Below are positions 28,001 to 36,423 of a DNA stretch of 64,000 nt, in pieces. A model generated the notes under the pieces. That model was not told the DNA's origin. It was given only the letters and a program-made list of their open reading frames with translations, and did no database searches. The number at the start of each line of letters is the position of its first letter. Position 1 is the first letter of the stretch. A program made the translations under genes and the position numbers. The stretch covers positions 186,001 through 250,000 of the forward strand of contig NZ_CP019402.1 of NCBI RefSeq assembly GCF_002024505.1, read 5' to 3'. This stretch comes from Plantibacter flavus (GTDB lineage Bacteria; Actinomycetota; Actinomycetes; Actinomycetales; Microbacteriaceae).

Positions 28001-29788
28001 GGACGACCGTCGGCAGGACCGCCGATCCAGCCGCGAGCCGCCGACGCCCAGGCCGACCACCTGCCCGGACTGCTCGCCCTCATGAACCGCCAGCTGAGCC
28101 TCATCGAGGGTTCCGGGCAGGCCGGACGTGCGCCCGCGTCGACGAATCCGTTCCGTTGGTCGACGGAACCCGGCTCGCCGCAGTCGGAGGTGGTCGCCCG
28201 GATGGGCCTCGCAGCCTCCCGGTCGCATCGTGCCGAATACGACGCGGTCATCCTCGGCATGGTGTCGCGCATCAGCGGGTTCCCGCTGGACCTGATCCGG
28301 CCCGACATGCACCTCGTCGAACAGCTCGGATTCGATTCGCTGATGATGCGTGAGCTGATCACCCAGCTGCACACGGAGTGGCCATCGTTGCCGACCCCGG
28401 CGCAGCTCGGCGAGCGCTTCGCCGGACGGCCCACCGTGGAGCAGGTGCTGGACGGCGTCGGCTCCCTGCTGCACCCGTTCGCCGAGGAGCCGCAGCACCG
28501 GCTCCCGCGGGTCGAGACGAACCCGGTGGCTGCCGCTTCTCCGGCGCCGGCCGACCGCCCGACCCGATGGACCGAGGCCGACGCCCGCATCGAGTGCTTC
28601 CCGGAGGCGGTCGCCATGCGGGAACGCCGGCAGCAGACGGACCGCAACCCCTACTTCCTGCTGCATGAGGGGATCATCGACGCCACGACGACGATCGGCG
28701 ACGCCCAGCTCGTGAGCTTCTCCAGTTACAACTACCTCGGTGTCACCGGCCACCCCGTGGTCGCCGAGACGATCGCCGACGCCGTGGCCCGATACGGCAG
28801 CTCGGTGTCCGCCAGCCGGTTCCTGTCCGGTGAGCGCCCGATCCATGCCGAGCTCGAGCAGGAGCTCGCCGACCTCCTCCAGGTGGAGTCGGCGCTCACC
28901 CTGGTGAGCGGCCACGCGACGAACGTGAGCGTCATCGGGCACCTGGTGGAACCGGGCGACCTCATCGTCCACGACAGCCTCGCGCACGACAGCATCATCC
29001 AGGGGGCGAAGCTCTCCGGAGCCACCCGGCGGTCCTTTCCCCACAACGACGTGAACGCGCTCGACGAGCTCCTCAGCGCGATCCGCGGCGGGTTCCGCCG
29101 AGTCCTCATCGTCGTGGAGGGCGTCTACAGCATGGACGGCGACCTCGTGCCGCTCCCGCAGCTCATCGAGCTGAAGCGGCGGCACGGCGCACTGGTGCTC
29201 GTCGATGAGGCGCACAGCATCGGAACGGTGGGCGCCAACGGCGGCGGGGTCGGCGAACACTTCGGTGTCGACCGCTCGGACATCGACCTCTGGTGCGGCA
29301 CGATGTCGAAGTCGCTCGCCGGATGCGGCGGCTACGTCGGTGGCACCGCCGCCGCGATCGACTACCTCAAGTACTCCGTGCCCGGGTTCGTGTACAGCGT
29401 CGGCATCACCCCGGCGAACGCGGCCGCGTCACTCGCCGCCCTCCGGCTCATGCGCGACGAGCCCGAGCGCCTGAGCCGCCTGCGGCAGAACGCCGACCGC
29501 TTCCGCGAGACGGCCCGGGCCGCCGGCATCGACATCGGCGACAGCGCCGACTCGCCCGTCGTGCCGTGCATCGTCGGCAGCTCGGAACGGGCACTCGCCC
29601 TGGCGACGGCGCTCTTCGACCACGGCTTCAGCGTCAACCCGATCCTGTACCCGGCCGTGCCGGACGACCAGGCGCGGCTCCGCTTCTTCATCACCGCGGA
29701 GCACACCACCGAGCAGATCCAGCGGGTCGTGGACATCACGGCATCCGAACTCAACCGCATCACGCACGACATGAAGGTATCCGCATGA
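25028..29788 (+). CDS. Single-module type I PKS fused to alpha-oxoamine synthase (KS-AT-ACP-AOS), RedL C-terminal-like
   Basis: This 1,586-aa megasynthase has four domains. The ketosynthase (residues about 20-470) has catalytic Cys224 in DAACSSS, His359 in EAHGTATP and His399 in VGHTMAAAG. The acyltransferase (about 590-890) has Ser690 in GHSVGE; GFHS at the specificity site suggests malonyl-CoA. The ACP (about 1070-1150) has Ser1104 in GFDSLM for phosphopantetheine. The PLP-dependent alpha-oxoamine synthase (about 1190-1580) has DEAHSIG and Lys1428 in MSKSLAG. No KR, DH, ER or thioesterase is present. The order predicts one malonyl extension of an acyl starter, then release by decarboxylative condensation with an amino acid, as known for RedL in undecylprodigiosin synthesis. 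Start candidates are ATG 25028 (GGAG, 8 nt), GTG 25085 (GGAGG, 10 nt, nearest to the KS fold) and GTG 24950. It is the first gene of the operon and overlaps the exporter gene by ATGA. Confidence 0.93.
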   Translation: MPTCPLVPSAINTLGGSLVVPVRPLAIVGLSARFGGAADAHQYWHNILAARRSGSVVPRSGWDHATFFAPHDPRAVHHAYSDQGSFIDDVEQFAARHFRIPPSRAHAMDPQHRLLLEAARAAWIDAGFERRRVDRSSVGVFVGMAANDYRELTSLRIRAKLLGDDSIHPEPAAADLGAALAARVAGVRPFHAFSMPGCLPNMGPALVSSTLDLGGPSFAVDAACSSSLVALHQAVAAIRSGQCSAALVGGVNLSLVPDAMVAFSRIGALSRNGVCRPFDGDADGFLLGEGVGMIVVKPLEAAIDDHDDVYAVIRGSGVSNDGRAEGPMTPTTDGQLAALRRAYEDAAADPADLGVVEAHGTATPVGDRTELESLAALRRRGASPHRTATVTAVKALVGHTMAAAGIAGIVKAALMARHRVVPGQPRLRSEAHTEVLRDGRLALASHAIDPGDDGLGLIGVSSFGFGGTNAHVVLESPPTRAGRVRRHAAGGPADETLPHLLVFSAADPMLLGEHLRAVLAVLEAADAPSIAGLARTLSSRALASTRLAIVCRTAAELISGLSAALEQLAHGTTGVISADVCTGVHVDEAARRIAFVFPGQGSQTPRMQSDLLDRFPAFRAAAETLNEQVLEETGVDVLAALSAADAETPSGIDRLTSTEVCQPALAVTALATVALLREIGVEPDLVLGHSVGELPALATAGALDAPDAVRLAAVRGHHMRSAATRPGDGMTALGCDAEQAAALLSGIDDAWIAAANDPRQTVVSGTGEALRAVAERCVEHGVSTQPLRVATGFHSPLLEPIRPALVADLSRFRPRAPQVQLVSTVTGRTVETGEELGRQLEENVFSTVRFREAIESASASDVGVYVQIGGGSALLGSVRRSLGDAPDVRVISSSASAPDDAATFLRLIGRLTVLGADLDLASLVPPDTAGVALPIAPLPTEPYWVVGPDAAAPTTTPREPTSEPHRPPSPVEQDPHSMHHNPHDLPPSPLAGRPSAGPPIQPRAADAQADHLPGLLALMNRQLSLIEGSGQAGRAPASTNPFRWSTEPGSPQSEVVARMGLAASRSHRAEYDAVILGMVSRISGFPLDLIRPDMHLVEQLGFDSLMMRELITQLHTEWPSLPTPAQLGERFAGRPTVEQVLDGVGSLLHPFAEEPQHRLPRVETNPVAAASPAPADRPTRWTEADARIECFPEAVAMRERRQQTDRNPYFLLHEGIIDATTTIGDAQLVSFSSYNYLGVTGHPVVAETIADAVARYGSSVSASRFLSGERPIHAELEQELADLLQVESALTLVSGHATNVSVIGHLVEPGDLIVHDSLAHDSIIQGAKLSGATRRSFPHNDVNALDELLSAIRGGFRRVLIVVEGVYSMDGDLVPLPQLIELKRRHGALVLVDEAHSIGTVGANGGGVGEHFGVDRSDIDLWCGTMSKSLAGCGGYVGGTAAAIDYLKYSVPGFVYSVGITPANAAASLAALRLMRDEPERLSRLRQNADRFRETARAAGIDIGDSADSPVVPCIVGSSERALALATALFDHGFSVNPILYPAVPDDQARLRFFITAEHTTEQIQRVVDITASELNRITHDMKVSA

Positions 29789-31941
29789 CGAACCACTCCA
29801 GAACGACACCCAGACGACGGGCGGTGATCACGCTCCTGATCGGCCTGGTGTTCGCGATCGTGGCGGGCATCGCGGGGGCCGACGTCCTCGACAACCTCAA
29901 GACGGGCGGGTTCGACGACCCGCAGTCCGAATCCGTGGCCGCAGCGGACGTGCTCGCCGACCGGTTCCCGGGCAGCGACCCGAAACTCCTCCTCGTCGTG
30001 GACGTCTCCGACGGACTCGACAGCGCCGCCGGCAGGGAGGCGCTCGACGACATCGTCGGTGCTGTGGACGACGTGGACGGCGCCAGCGTCACCGGCTCCT
30101 ACGCCGACTCGGAGCAGCTGCGGAGCGGCACCGACCGCGGCGTCGTGCTCGTGGCGCTCGCCGGAGACGAGGACACCGTGCAGCGCGCGACCACCGCGCT
30201 CCGCGGGACGATCACCGACGAGGTGACGTCGGCCACGGTCCGGTTCGGTGGCATCGCGGGGATCAACGACGACCTCAACGCGCAGGTCAAGACGGACATC
30301 ATCGTGGCGGAGACGATCGCCATCCCGATCACCCTCGTGCTGCTGTTCTTCGCGTTCCGCGGAGTGGTGGCTGCTCTGCTGCCCGTCGGCGTCGCGGGCG
30401 TCACGATCCTCGGATCCCTCGGCCTGCTGAACGTGGTTGCACAGCTCACCTCGGTCTCCCTGTTCGCGGTCAACCTCGTCACCGCATTGGGCCTCGGACT
30501 CGCCATCGACTACTGCCTGCTGTTCCTCACCCGCTATCGGGACGAACGCGCGGGTGGAGCCACCGACGAGGAGGCGTTGCGGATCGCTCGGCGGACGACC
30601 GGCCGGACCATCGTGTTCAGCGGCGTCGTCGTCGCCGCGGCGCTCGCCACGCTGATGCTGTTCGACCAGTACTTCCTGCGCTCGTTCGCCATCGCGGGAC
30701 TCGTCATCGTGGCCTGCTCCGTGGTGGGCGCGGTCGTCCTGCTGCCCGCAGCCCTCACCCTCCTGGGTCGCAGGATCGACTGGGGCCGACTGCGCTCCCG
30801 CCGCCCGGCCGGGGCCGAGGGCCGGTTCTGGTACCGGGTGGGCGACCACGCGTATCGCCGTCCGTGGTCGGCGGTGCCCGTGATCGCGCTGCTCATCGCC
30901 ATGGCCGCGCCATTTGCGCACGCCGAGTTCGGGGTGCCCGACGAACGAGTGCTCCCCGCCGGCGCCGAGAGTCGTGTCGTGGCGGACATCATGCGGTCCG
31001 ACTTCGACGTCGCCGAGGCGGACGCCGTCTCCGTCGTCACCGAGGACTGGGCGGGGACGGACCGCGAGCTCGACGAGTACGCCGCCGAACTCTCCTCGAT
31101 CACGGGCGTCGAGGCCGTCACGACGTCCCTCGGCAGCTTCGTCGACGGACGCCTCGTGGCTCCGGCCGACGCGCGGACGGAGCAGCACTTCCGCGACGGT
31201 TCGGCGCTCTGGCTGCAGGTTGCAACCGACGTCGTCCCGTACTCGCCCGAGGGCTCGGAGCTCGTCCGCGACGTCCGTGCGGTGGACCCTGGAGCCGCCT
31301 CGACCGTCCTGGTCGGTGGCCTCGCGGCGCAGATGATCGACATCGGTGACTCCATCTCGGCGCGTCTGCCGTTCGCCGCCGCGGCCATCGCGCTCATGAC
31401 GCTGATCATCCTCTTCCTGTTCACGGGGAGCGTGCTGCTCCCGATCAAGGCGCTGGTGCTGAACGTGGTCGGTCTGGTCGGCATCCTGGGCGTCATCGTG
31501 TTCCTCTTCCAGGACGGCAACCTGTCGGACGTGCTCGGCTTCACCCCGTCACCCATCGCCATCTCGATCCCGATCCTGCTGTTCTGCATCGCCTTCGGGC
31601 TCTCGATGGACTACGAGGTGTTCCTCCTCGCTCGGATCCAGGAACGCGTCCGTGCCACGGGCGATCTCGCGGAGGCGGTGCGGAGCGGACTCGGCGCGAG
31701 CGGTCCGATCATCACGGCCGCAGCGGCGATCCTCGCGGTGTCGTTCTTCGCCATGGCGACCTCCGGAGTGTCGATCATCAAGATGCTCGGCATCGGAACC
31801 GGTATCGCGATCCTCATCGACGCCATCCTGATCCGCGGCGTGCTCGTCCCGGTCTTCATGCGCGTCGCCGGGCGATACAACTGGTGGGCGCCGCGGTGGC
31901 TCGCGGCGATCCATCGCCGCATCGGGATCACGGAGGACTGA
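29785..31941 (+). CDS. MMPL/RND family transporter (putative product exporter)
   Basis: This 718-aa membrane protein has the MMPL layout: a first span at residues about 13-35, a large extracellular loop, a block of spans around residues 170-345, a second loop, then a second block around residues 520-700. GLAIDYCLLFLTRYRDE and GLSMDYEVFLLARIQE are the paired aspartate-bearing motifs of proton-driven RND/MMPL pumps. MMPL proteins in actinobacteria commonly export lipids made by linked PKS genes. The start overlaps the PKS stop (ATGA) and the stop abuts the next ATG, so export of the PKS-AOS product is the natural inference. Confidence 0.93.
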   Translation: MTNHSRTTPRRRAVITLLIGLVFAIVAGIAGADVLDNLKTGGFDDPQSESVAAADVLADRFPGSDPKLLLVVDVSDGLDSAAGREALDDIVGAVDDVDGASVTGSYADSEQLRSGTDRGVVLVALAGDEDTVQRATTALRGTITDEVTSATVRFGGIAGINDDLNAQVKTDIIVAETIAIPITLVLLFFAFRGVVAALLPVGVAGVTILGSLGLLNVVAQLTSVSLFAVNLVTALGLGLAIDYCLLFLTRYRDERAGGATDEEALRIARRTTGRTIVFSGVVVAAALATLMLFDQYFLRSFAIAGLVIVACSVVGAVVLLPAALTLLGRRIDWGRLRSRRPAGAEGRFWYRVGDHAYRRPWSAVPVIALLIAMAAPFAHAEFGVPDERVLPAGAESRVVADIMRSDFDVAEADAVSVVTEDWAGTDRELDEYAAELSSITGVEAVTTSLGSFVDGRLVAPADARTEQHFRDGSALWLQVATDVVPYSPEGSELVRDVRAVDPGAASTVLVGGLAAQMIDIGDSISARLPFAAAAIALMTLIILFLFTGSVLLPIKALVLNVVGLVGILGVIVFLFQDGNLSDVLGFTPSPIAISIPILLFCIAFGLSMDYEVFLLARIQERVRATGDLAEAVRSGLGASGPIITAAAAILAVSFFAMATSGVSIIKMLGIGTGIAILIDAILIRGVLVPVFMRVAGRYNWWAPRWLAAIHRRIGITED

Positions 31942-32949
31942 ATGGACTCGCGGTTCAGCGGCCTGTCGGCCGATGACGACCTCTCGGCGCTCGTGTCCGA
32001 GGCGGCTCGCGCGGCGAACGCCCACAACACGCAGCCGTGGGTCGTGGACCCTCAGGGCGACGAACTCGTCCTCCGCCGGGATCGCACTCGCACCCTCGGC
32101 GCGAGCGATCCGCGAGGACGCGACACGATGTTGTCGTTCGGGGCGTTCGTCGAGTCACTCCTCATCTGTGCGGCCTCCGCCGGTGTCGGACTGCGCTTCG
32201 AGGCTGCAACCGGCGGTGACGCGGAGACCGATGAGGTCGGCCGGTTCTCGCGCCACCCGGAGGGCTACCAGACGAGGTTCTCCTCGGCGGACGTCCGTGG
32301 ACGACGCGTCTGGCGAGGGCGATGGCGGGACGGCGCTCCCGGACCGGATCTCCTCCAGGAGGCCGCGGTGGAGGCGGAGCGCAGGGGTTTCCGGCTCGTC
32401 TCCATGCCGACCCGGGACGCGCGCCCGATCCTCGTGCGCGCCAACCGGTGGTTCTTCGGCGAGCAGGCGATCGTCGCCGAGCTCGATCAGTGGACCAGGC
32501 TCTCACCAGGACATCCGCGGTACGACGAGGACGGCCTCAACGACGCGATGCTCGTGCTGTCGAAGGTCGAACGAGCCGGCCTGCGGACGCTGATCAGCCC
32601 GCGGGTGTTCCGCGCGCTTCGCGGCGTCGGGCTGCCCGGGTTGTTGGCGAGGATGTCGGCCTCCGCGACCCAGGGCTCCGGCACCGTCCTCGGTGTCGTC
32701 GGCCCCGCCGGGGCTCGGCATGAACTCGCCGCGGGGCGACTGCTCACCCGGCTCTGGCTCGGCTTCCAGCGCAACGGCCTGTACGTGCACCCGCAGAGCG
32801 CGCCGCTCGACTGTCCTGAGAGCCGGGTCATGCTCGACGAACGCTGGAACGTCGCCCGGGACGAGCAGCTCGTCGCCTGGTTCCGGGTCGGCGTCCCCGC
32901 CTCCGACCCCGCGGCGCGCGTGGCGTCCCCGCGTCGGTCGGGTGGCTGA
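31942..32949 (+). CDS. Acg-type nitroreductase-family FMN protein
   Basis: This 335-aa protein resembles the Acg family, a duplicated nitroreductase fold found in actinobacteria. ARAANAHNTQPWVV near residue 25 is the FMN-site motif typical of that group, and the C-terminal GVGPAGARHELAAGRLL, RLWLGFQRNGLYVHPQS stretch matches the second half. The start is fixed by direct abutment to the exporter stop; GGAGG lies about 3-8 nt upstream. In this operon it may oxidise or reduce the PKS-AOS product, for example a pyrroline ring. That is inference, because many Acg proteins only sequester flavin. Confidence 0.82.
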   Translation: MDSRFSGLSADDDLSALVSEAARAANAHNTQPWVVDPQGDELVLRRDRTRTLGASDPRGRDTMLSFGAFVESLLICAASAGVGLRFEAATGGDAETDEVGRFSRHPEGYQTRFSSADVRGRRVWRGRWRDGAPGPDLLQEAAVEAERRGFRLVSMPTRDARPILVRANRWFFGEQAIVAELDQWTRLSPGHPRYDEDGLNDAMLVLSKVERAGLRTLISPRVFRALRGVGLPGLLARMSASATQGSGTVLGVVGPAGARHELAAGRLLTRLWLGFQRNGLYVHPQSAPLDCPESRVMLDERWNVARDEQLVAWFRVGVPASDPAARVASPRRSGG

Positions 32950-34180
32950 ATCCGCAGCCGCGGTGGTCGACGCTCTCCGGATGCAGGTGCCGCCGGGCGT
33001 CGTCGTCTCGGCGTCCGTCGGCACCGCATCCGGGCCGTTCCGGGCCCGTCCGACCTCGGCTGGTCGCAGCGCCGAATCCGACTCGGCGCGCGACTGCGCC
33101 AGGGCGGCACTCGCGATGCTCGGCCAGCGCTCCACGGACATCCCGACGGGGGAGGGCGGGCAACCGGTCTGGCCGGCCGGCTTCGTCGGGAGTCTCTCGC
33201 ACTGCCCCGGTTTCACGATCGCAGCCGTCGGTCGCGTCGGCGTCGCGAGCGCCATCGGGATCGACGTCGAGGTGCACCGGCCCATCCGTCCCGCCGTCGC
33301 GGCGACGATCGTCTGCGGGAGTGAGGCGTCCATGCTCGCGCGACTCGCCTCGAGCCATCCGGCCGTCGCGTGGGGCGCCGTGCTGTGGAGCGTCAAGGAG
33401 AGCGTCTTCAAGGCGTGGTACCCGCTCACCGGGCGATGGGTCGACTACACCTCATGTGAGGTGGTGATCCACCCGGATCGGGGCTCGTTCGACGCACGGG
33501 TCGTCGCGCCGGCCGGCCCGACCACGCCGCGCACCTTTGCCGGCCGATGGTCGGTGGTGGGCACCCACCTCTGCAGCGTCGTCATCGTTCCGGTCTCGCG
33601 GCGACAGGACGGGGACCGGCTGATCCGGTCCACGCGGGTACCGTTGAGGACGATGTCGGAGACCGCAGGAGGAGGGGCCATGCCGGACGAGGAACAGACG
33701 ACGACCGACTGGCGCGCAGTGGCCGCCGCCCTCGCGAACGACGACACCCGGACGGTGTACGCACAACTCGCCCTCGGGCAGGAGCCCGATCTGGGCGCCA
33801 CCCAGCGTGCTGTGCGACGGGCCGAGCAGAGCGTCCAGACGTTGTCTCGGGCGGGCCTGCTGGACGACGGCGGGCGTGTCTCGGGCGAGGTGTTCCGAGA
33901 CCTTCTCGCAGCCGCCGCACCGCCGAAGCGCGAAGGAATCGACCGCTTCCTGGTCGACGGTCGGATCGTGCAGTACCCGTCGAATCCCGACGAGCGGCAG
34001 GCGCTGTTACAGCGGGTCGCGGCATCAGCGCTCCAGCCGGACGAGGTGGTCGACGAAGCTGAGATCAACGAGCGGTTGTCCGCGTTCCACGACGACGTCG
34101 CGGTACTTCGGCGGTACCTCGTGGACGCACAGCTCGTCGAGCGCACGCGCTCGGGGACCGAGTACGCGCTCGTCACCTGA
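32942..34180 (+). CDS. 4'-phosphopantetheinyl transferase (Sfp/EntD type) in frame with a C-terminal DUF2087 domain
   Basis: The first 220 residues form a Sfp-superfamily enzyme that loads the phosphopantetheine arm onto carrier proteins: GSLSHCPGF, the metal-binding AIGIDVE and WSVKESVFK are all present. The ACP of the adjacent PKS is the likely target. The frame then runs without a stop into a segment (from about residue 247) matching DUF2087 regulators, including GIDRFLVDGRIVQYPSNPDERQALL. GTG 32942 overlaps the previous stop by 8 bp; ATG 32981 is an alternative. An AGGAGG before ATG 33680 suggests the DUF2087 part may also be made separately (166 aa). A one-base overcall would also produce this fusion, since the next frame stops at 33621. 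Confidence 0.82.
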   Translation: MAESAAAVVDALRMQVPPGVVVSASVGTASGPFRARPTSAGRSAESDSARDCARAALAMLGQRSTDIPTGEGGQPVWPAGFVGSLSHCPGFTIAAVGRVGVASAIGIDVEVHRPIRPAVAATIVCGSEASMLARLASSHPAVAWGAVLWSVKESVFKAWYPLTGRWVDYTSCEVVIHPDRGSFDARVVAPAGPTTPRTFAGRWSVVGTHLCSVVIVPVSRRQDGDRLIRSTRVPLRTMSETAGGGAMPDEEQTTTDWRAVAAALANDDTRTVYAQLALGQEPDLGATQRAVRRAEQSVQTLSRAGLLDDGGRVSGEVFRDLLAAAAPPKREGIDRFLVDGRIVQYPSNPDERQALLQRVAASALQPDEVVDEAEINERLSAFHDDVAVLRRYLVDAQLVERTRSGTEYALVT

Positions 34181-34188
34181 GTCAGCCG

Positions 34189-34210
34189 CCCTTCGACAGG
34201 CTCAGGGACC
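34189..34210. repeat. CTTCGACAGGCTCAG repeat with degenerate direct copies
   Basis: One full copy begins 9 bp after the PPTase-DUF2087 stop. It is followed by shortened direct repeats of GAGGCTCAG plus GGGAGCGGGG up to about 34250. The array lies between convergent genes. Confidence 0.6.
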
Positions 34211-34261
34211 GGGGTGAGGCTCAGGGAGCGGGGTGAGGCTCAGTGCCCGGGACCGACTGCG

Positions 34262-35893
34262 TCAGGCGCGGATGTCCTTCGTGAGCTCCTCCACGAGGGC
34301 TGCCCGCTGCTCACGGGTGGACGGCCGACCCTCGGCGTCGGGACGCTCCTGCCACGGGAACGGTCCAGTGGCGCGGCGGTACTCGACCCCGAGGGCGTCG
34401 AGGCGGGCGAGGTGCTGCTGCAGCCGTGCCTCGAAGCCCGCGAGGTCGCGCTCGCGGCCGACCCAGGCGACCTCGGCGAGGGCGCACAGTCGCGGATACG
34501 CCTGGTAGTCGATGACGCGGGCGGAGTCCATGTGCTCGGTCCAGATGTTCGCCTGCACCCCGATGATGTGCTCGGCCTGCGCCTCCGTCAGCTCCGCCGG
34601 CACGGGCTCGAAGGTGTACACCTCCGAGACCGTCAGTGGCGGCCCGACCGGGATCGGTTCACCCGGGAGCTCCGACTCGCGGTAGTCGAGGTAGACGCGG
34701 TCGTCCGGGCAGGCGATGACGTCGTAGCCCTGTCGTGCGGCGGCGACCGCACCGAACTCGCCGCGCCAGGAGGCGACGGTCGCGTCCTTCGGCAATCCGC
34801 CGCCCTCGAGGATCTCGTCCCAGCCGTACAGGCGCCGGCCCGCGGCTGACAGGTGCGCCTCGAGCTGGCGGATGAACCACGCCTGCAGCGCTTCGACGGT
34901 GTCCAGCCCACGCTCGGCCATGAGGGCCTGCGTTCGAGCGCTCGCCGCCCAGCGGGTCTTCTTCGCCTCGTCGCCGCCGACGCCGATGAAGGTCGACGGG
35001 AACAGCTCCATGACCTCGTCGAACACGGTCCGGAAGAACGCGACCGTCTCCTCGCCCATGTCGAGGATCGCCTCGTTGATGCCCCACCGTGTCCACACCG
35101 ACGGCTCGTCCGCGTCCTGCGCGACGTCCGGCACACCCAGCTCGGGGTAGGCGGCGATGATCGCTCGCGCATGGCCGGGCAGGTCGATCTCGGGGACGAC
35201 CGTGATGGACCGCTCAGCGGCGTAGGCGACGATCTCGCGCAGGTCGGCCTTCGTGTAGAAGCCGCCGTGCGGGCGGCCGTCGCCCGGAGCGTGCCGCGCT
35301 GCACCGTGCTGGCTCTCGGTCCGCCACCCGCCGACCTCGGTCAGCTTCGGGAAGGCGTCGATCTGGATGCGCCAGCCTTGGTCGTCGGTGAGGTGGAAGT
35401 GGAGGACGTTGAGCTTGTGGCGTGCGGCGAGGTCGATGAACCGCAGCACGTCGGACGTGGGGAGGAAGTGCCGTGCCACGTCGAGCATGACGCCGCGCCA
35501 GCCGAAGCGCGGGGCGTCGTCGATGGTCGTCGCCGGGACGGTCCAGTCGACGCCGGGGACGAGCGCACGGCGGTTGACCACCGGTGGGAGGAGCTGGGTC
35601 AGGGTCACCGCACCGGAGAACGCGCCGGAGGCGTCGGCGGCGACGATGCGCACACCGTCCGCGTCGACCACGAGTCGGTAGCCGCCGGCCGCGACGGTGT
35701 CGTCGTGGATGAACGCGATGCTGTCGGTCCGCATGTCGATCCGTGCGTCGAGGTCGAACCCGGTCGACGTCTGCAGCACCCCGCGCAACCAGCGGGTCGC
35801 GGCCGTGAAGCGGCGGTCACCGCCGAGCCCGGTCGTCTCGCTCAGCGTGAAGGCGCCGTCGTGCTGCTGGATGGACACGGGCAGTGGAAGCAT
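34262..35893 (-). CDS. Beta-N-acetylhexosaminidase (GH20)
   Basis: This 543-aa enzyme removes terminal N-acetylglucosamine or N-acetylgalactosamine residues. An N-terminal GH20b-like domain (residues about 1-130) precedes the catalytic barrel, which opens with GWRGVMLDVARHF. NVLHFHLTDDQGWRIQ and the catalytic pair GGDE near residue 310 are diagnostic. There is no signal peptide, so it acts in the cytoplasm on imported sugars such as chitin or peptidoglycan fragments. It is the gene downstream of a D-aminoacylase remnant and may once have shared its strong promoter. Confidence 0.95.
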   Translation of the reverse strand: MLPLPVSIQQHDGAFTLSETTGLGGDRRFTAATRWLRGVLQTSTGFDLDARIDMRTDSIAFIHDDTVAAGGYRLVVDADGVRIVAADASGAFSGAVTLTQLLPPVVNRRALVPGVDWTVPATTIDDAPRFGWRGVMLDVARHFLPTSDVLRFIDLAARHKLNVLHFHLTDDQGWRIQIDAFPKLTEVGGWRTESQHGAARHAPGDGRPHGGFYTKADLREIVAYAAERSITVVPEIDLPGHARAIIAAYPELGVPDVAQDADEPSVWTRWGINEAILDMGEETVAFFRTVFDEVMELFPSTFIGVGGDEAKKTRWAASARTQALMAERGLDTVEALQAWFIRQLEAHLSAAGRRLYGWDEILEGGGLPKDATVASWRGEFGAVAAARQGYDVIACPDDRVYLDYRESELPGEPIPVGPPLTVSEVYTFEPVPAELTEAQAEHIIGVQANIWTEHMDSARVIDYQAYPRLCALAEVAWVGRERDLAGFEARLQQHLARLDALGVEYRRATGPFPWQERPDAEGRPSTREQRAALVEELTKDIRA

Positions 35894-35922
35894 CGGTGGT
35901 TCTCTCCTCGAGTGCTGATGGG

Positions 35923-35992
35923 CCGTTCTCAGGACATCCGCGGCGCGGCTGGCCGGGAACCCGGTGACACGCCGGAGGACTCCTGAGAACGG
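35923..35992. repeat. Intergenic palindrome, CTCAGGA family, member 4
   Basis: CCGTTCTCAGGA is mirrored perfectly by TCCTGAGAACGG, 12-bp arms around a core with GTGACACGCCGG. It lies upstream of the GH20 start and downstream of the D-aminoacylase remnant. Confidence 0.65.
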
Positions 35993-36008
35993 TTCCGGAT
36001 GGTGGAGG

Positions 36009-36392
36009 TCAGGACGGGCGGTCGACGAGGGTGGTGAGGCGGTCGGCGATCAGCGTATCCGAGACGACGGTGAGCGGCGACTGACCGGCCTCGGCGGCGA
36101 GCTCGGCGATGCTGCGGCCGACGAGCTCGCGGAGGTCGGGGTGCGACACCTGCGCGATGCGCACAGCGGACCAGTCGACGCGCTCGTCGAACGGCGGCTC
36201 GGCGAAGGCCCGTTCGAGTTCGTCGACGACGGCGTCGTCACGGAGGCGGTCGATGACGGCGTCGCCGCCACCGCCGGTCACCCAGGTGGGCAGCAGGGCG
36301 GTGAGGGCGGTGCCGCGGAGGACGCCGTCGAGCAGGATGGTGCCGGTGCCGTGATCCATGGGCCGCTCTCCAGTCGTCGGGCGATTGCGCAT
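36009..36392 (-). pseudogene. Remnant of N-acyl-D-amino-acid deacylase (D-aminoacylase)
   Basis: The 127-aa reading frame resembles an internal stretch of the roughly 500-aa D-aminoacylase/amidohydrolase family: LLPTWVTGGGGDAVIDRLRD, then HPDLRELVGRSIAELAAEAGQSP. The metal-binding HxH and catalytic residues are absent, so it cannot be active in the known way. ATG 36359 is a possible alternative start. A consensus promoter directly upstream suggests that an intact gene once stood here and that internal deletion left a small in-frame piece. It could still be expressed as a short protein. The family resemblance is by eye. Confidence 0.55.
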
Positions 36393-36395
36393 GTT

Positions 36396-36409
36396 GCAAC
36401 GGGGGTTGC
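36396..36409. promoter_or_regulatory. Inverted repeat GCAAC-N4-GTTGC, possible operator
   Basis: The repeat lies 15-28 bp downstream of the -10 box of the leftward promoter, where a bound repressor would block transcription. No regulator gene is adjacent, so its partner is unknown. Confidence 0.4.
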
Positions 36410-36423
36410 GTCAATGCCCGACA

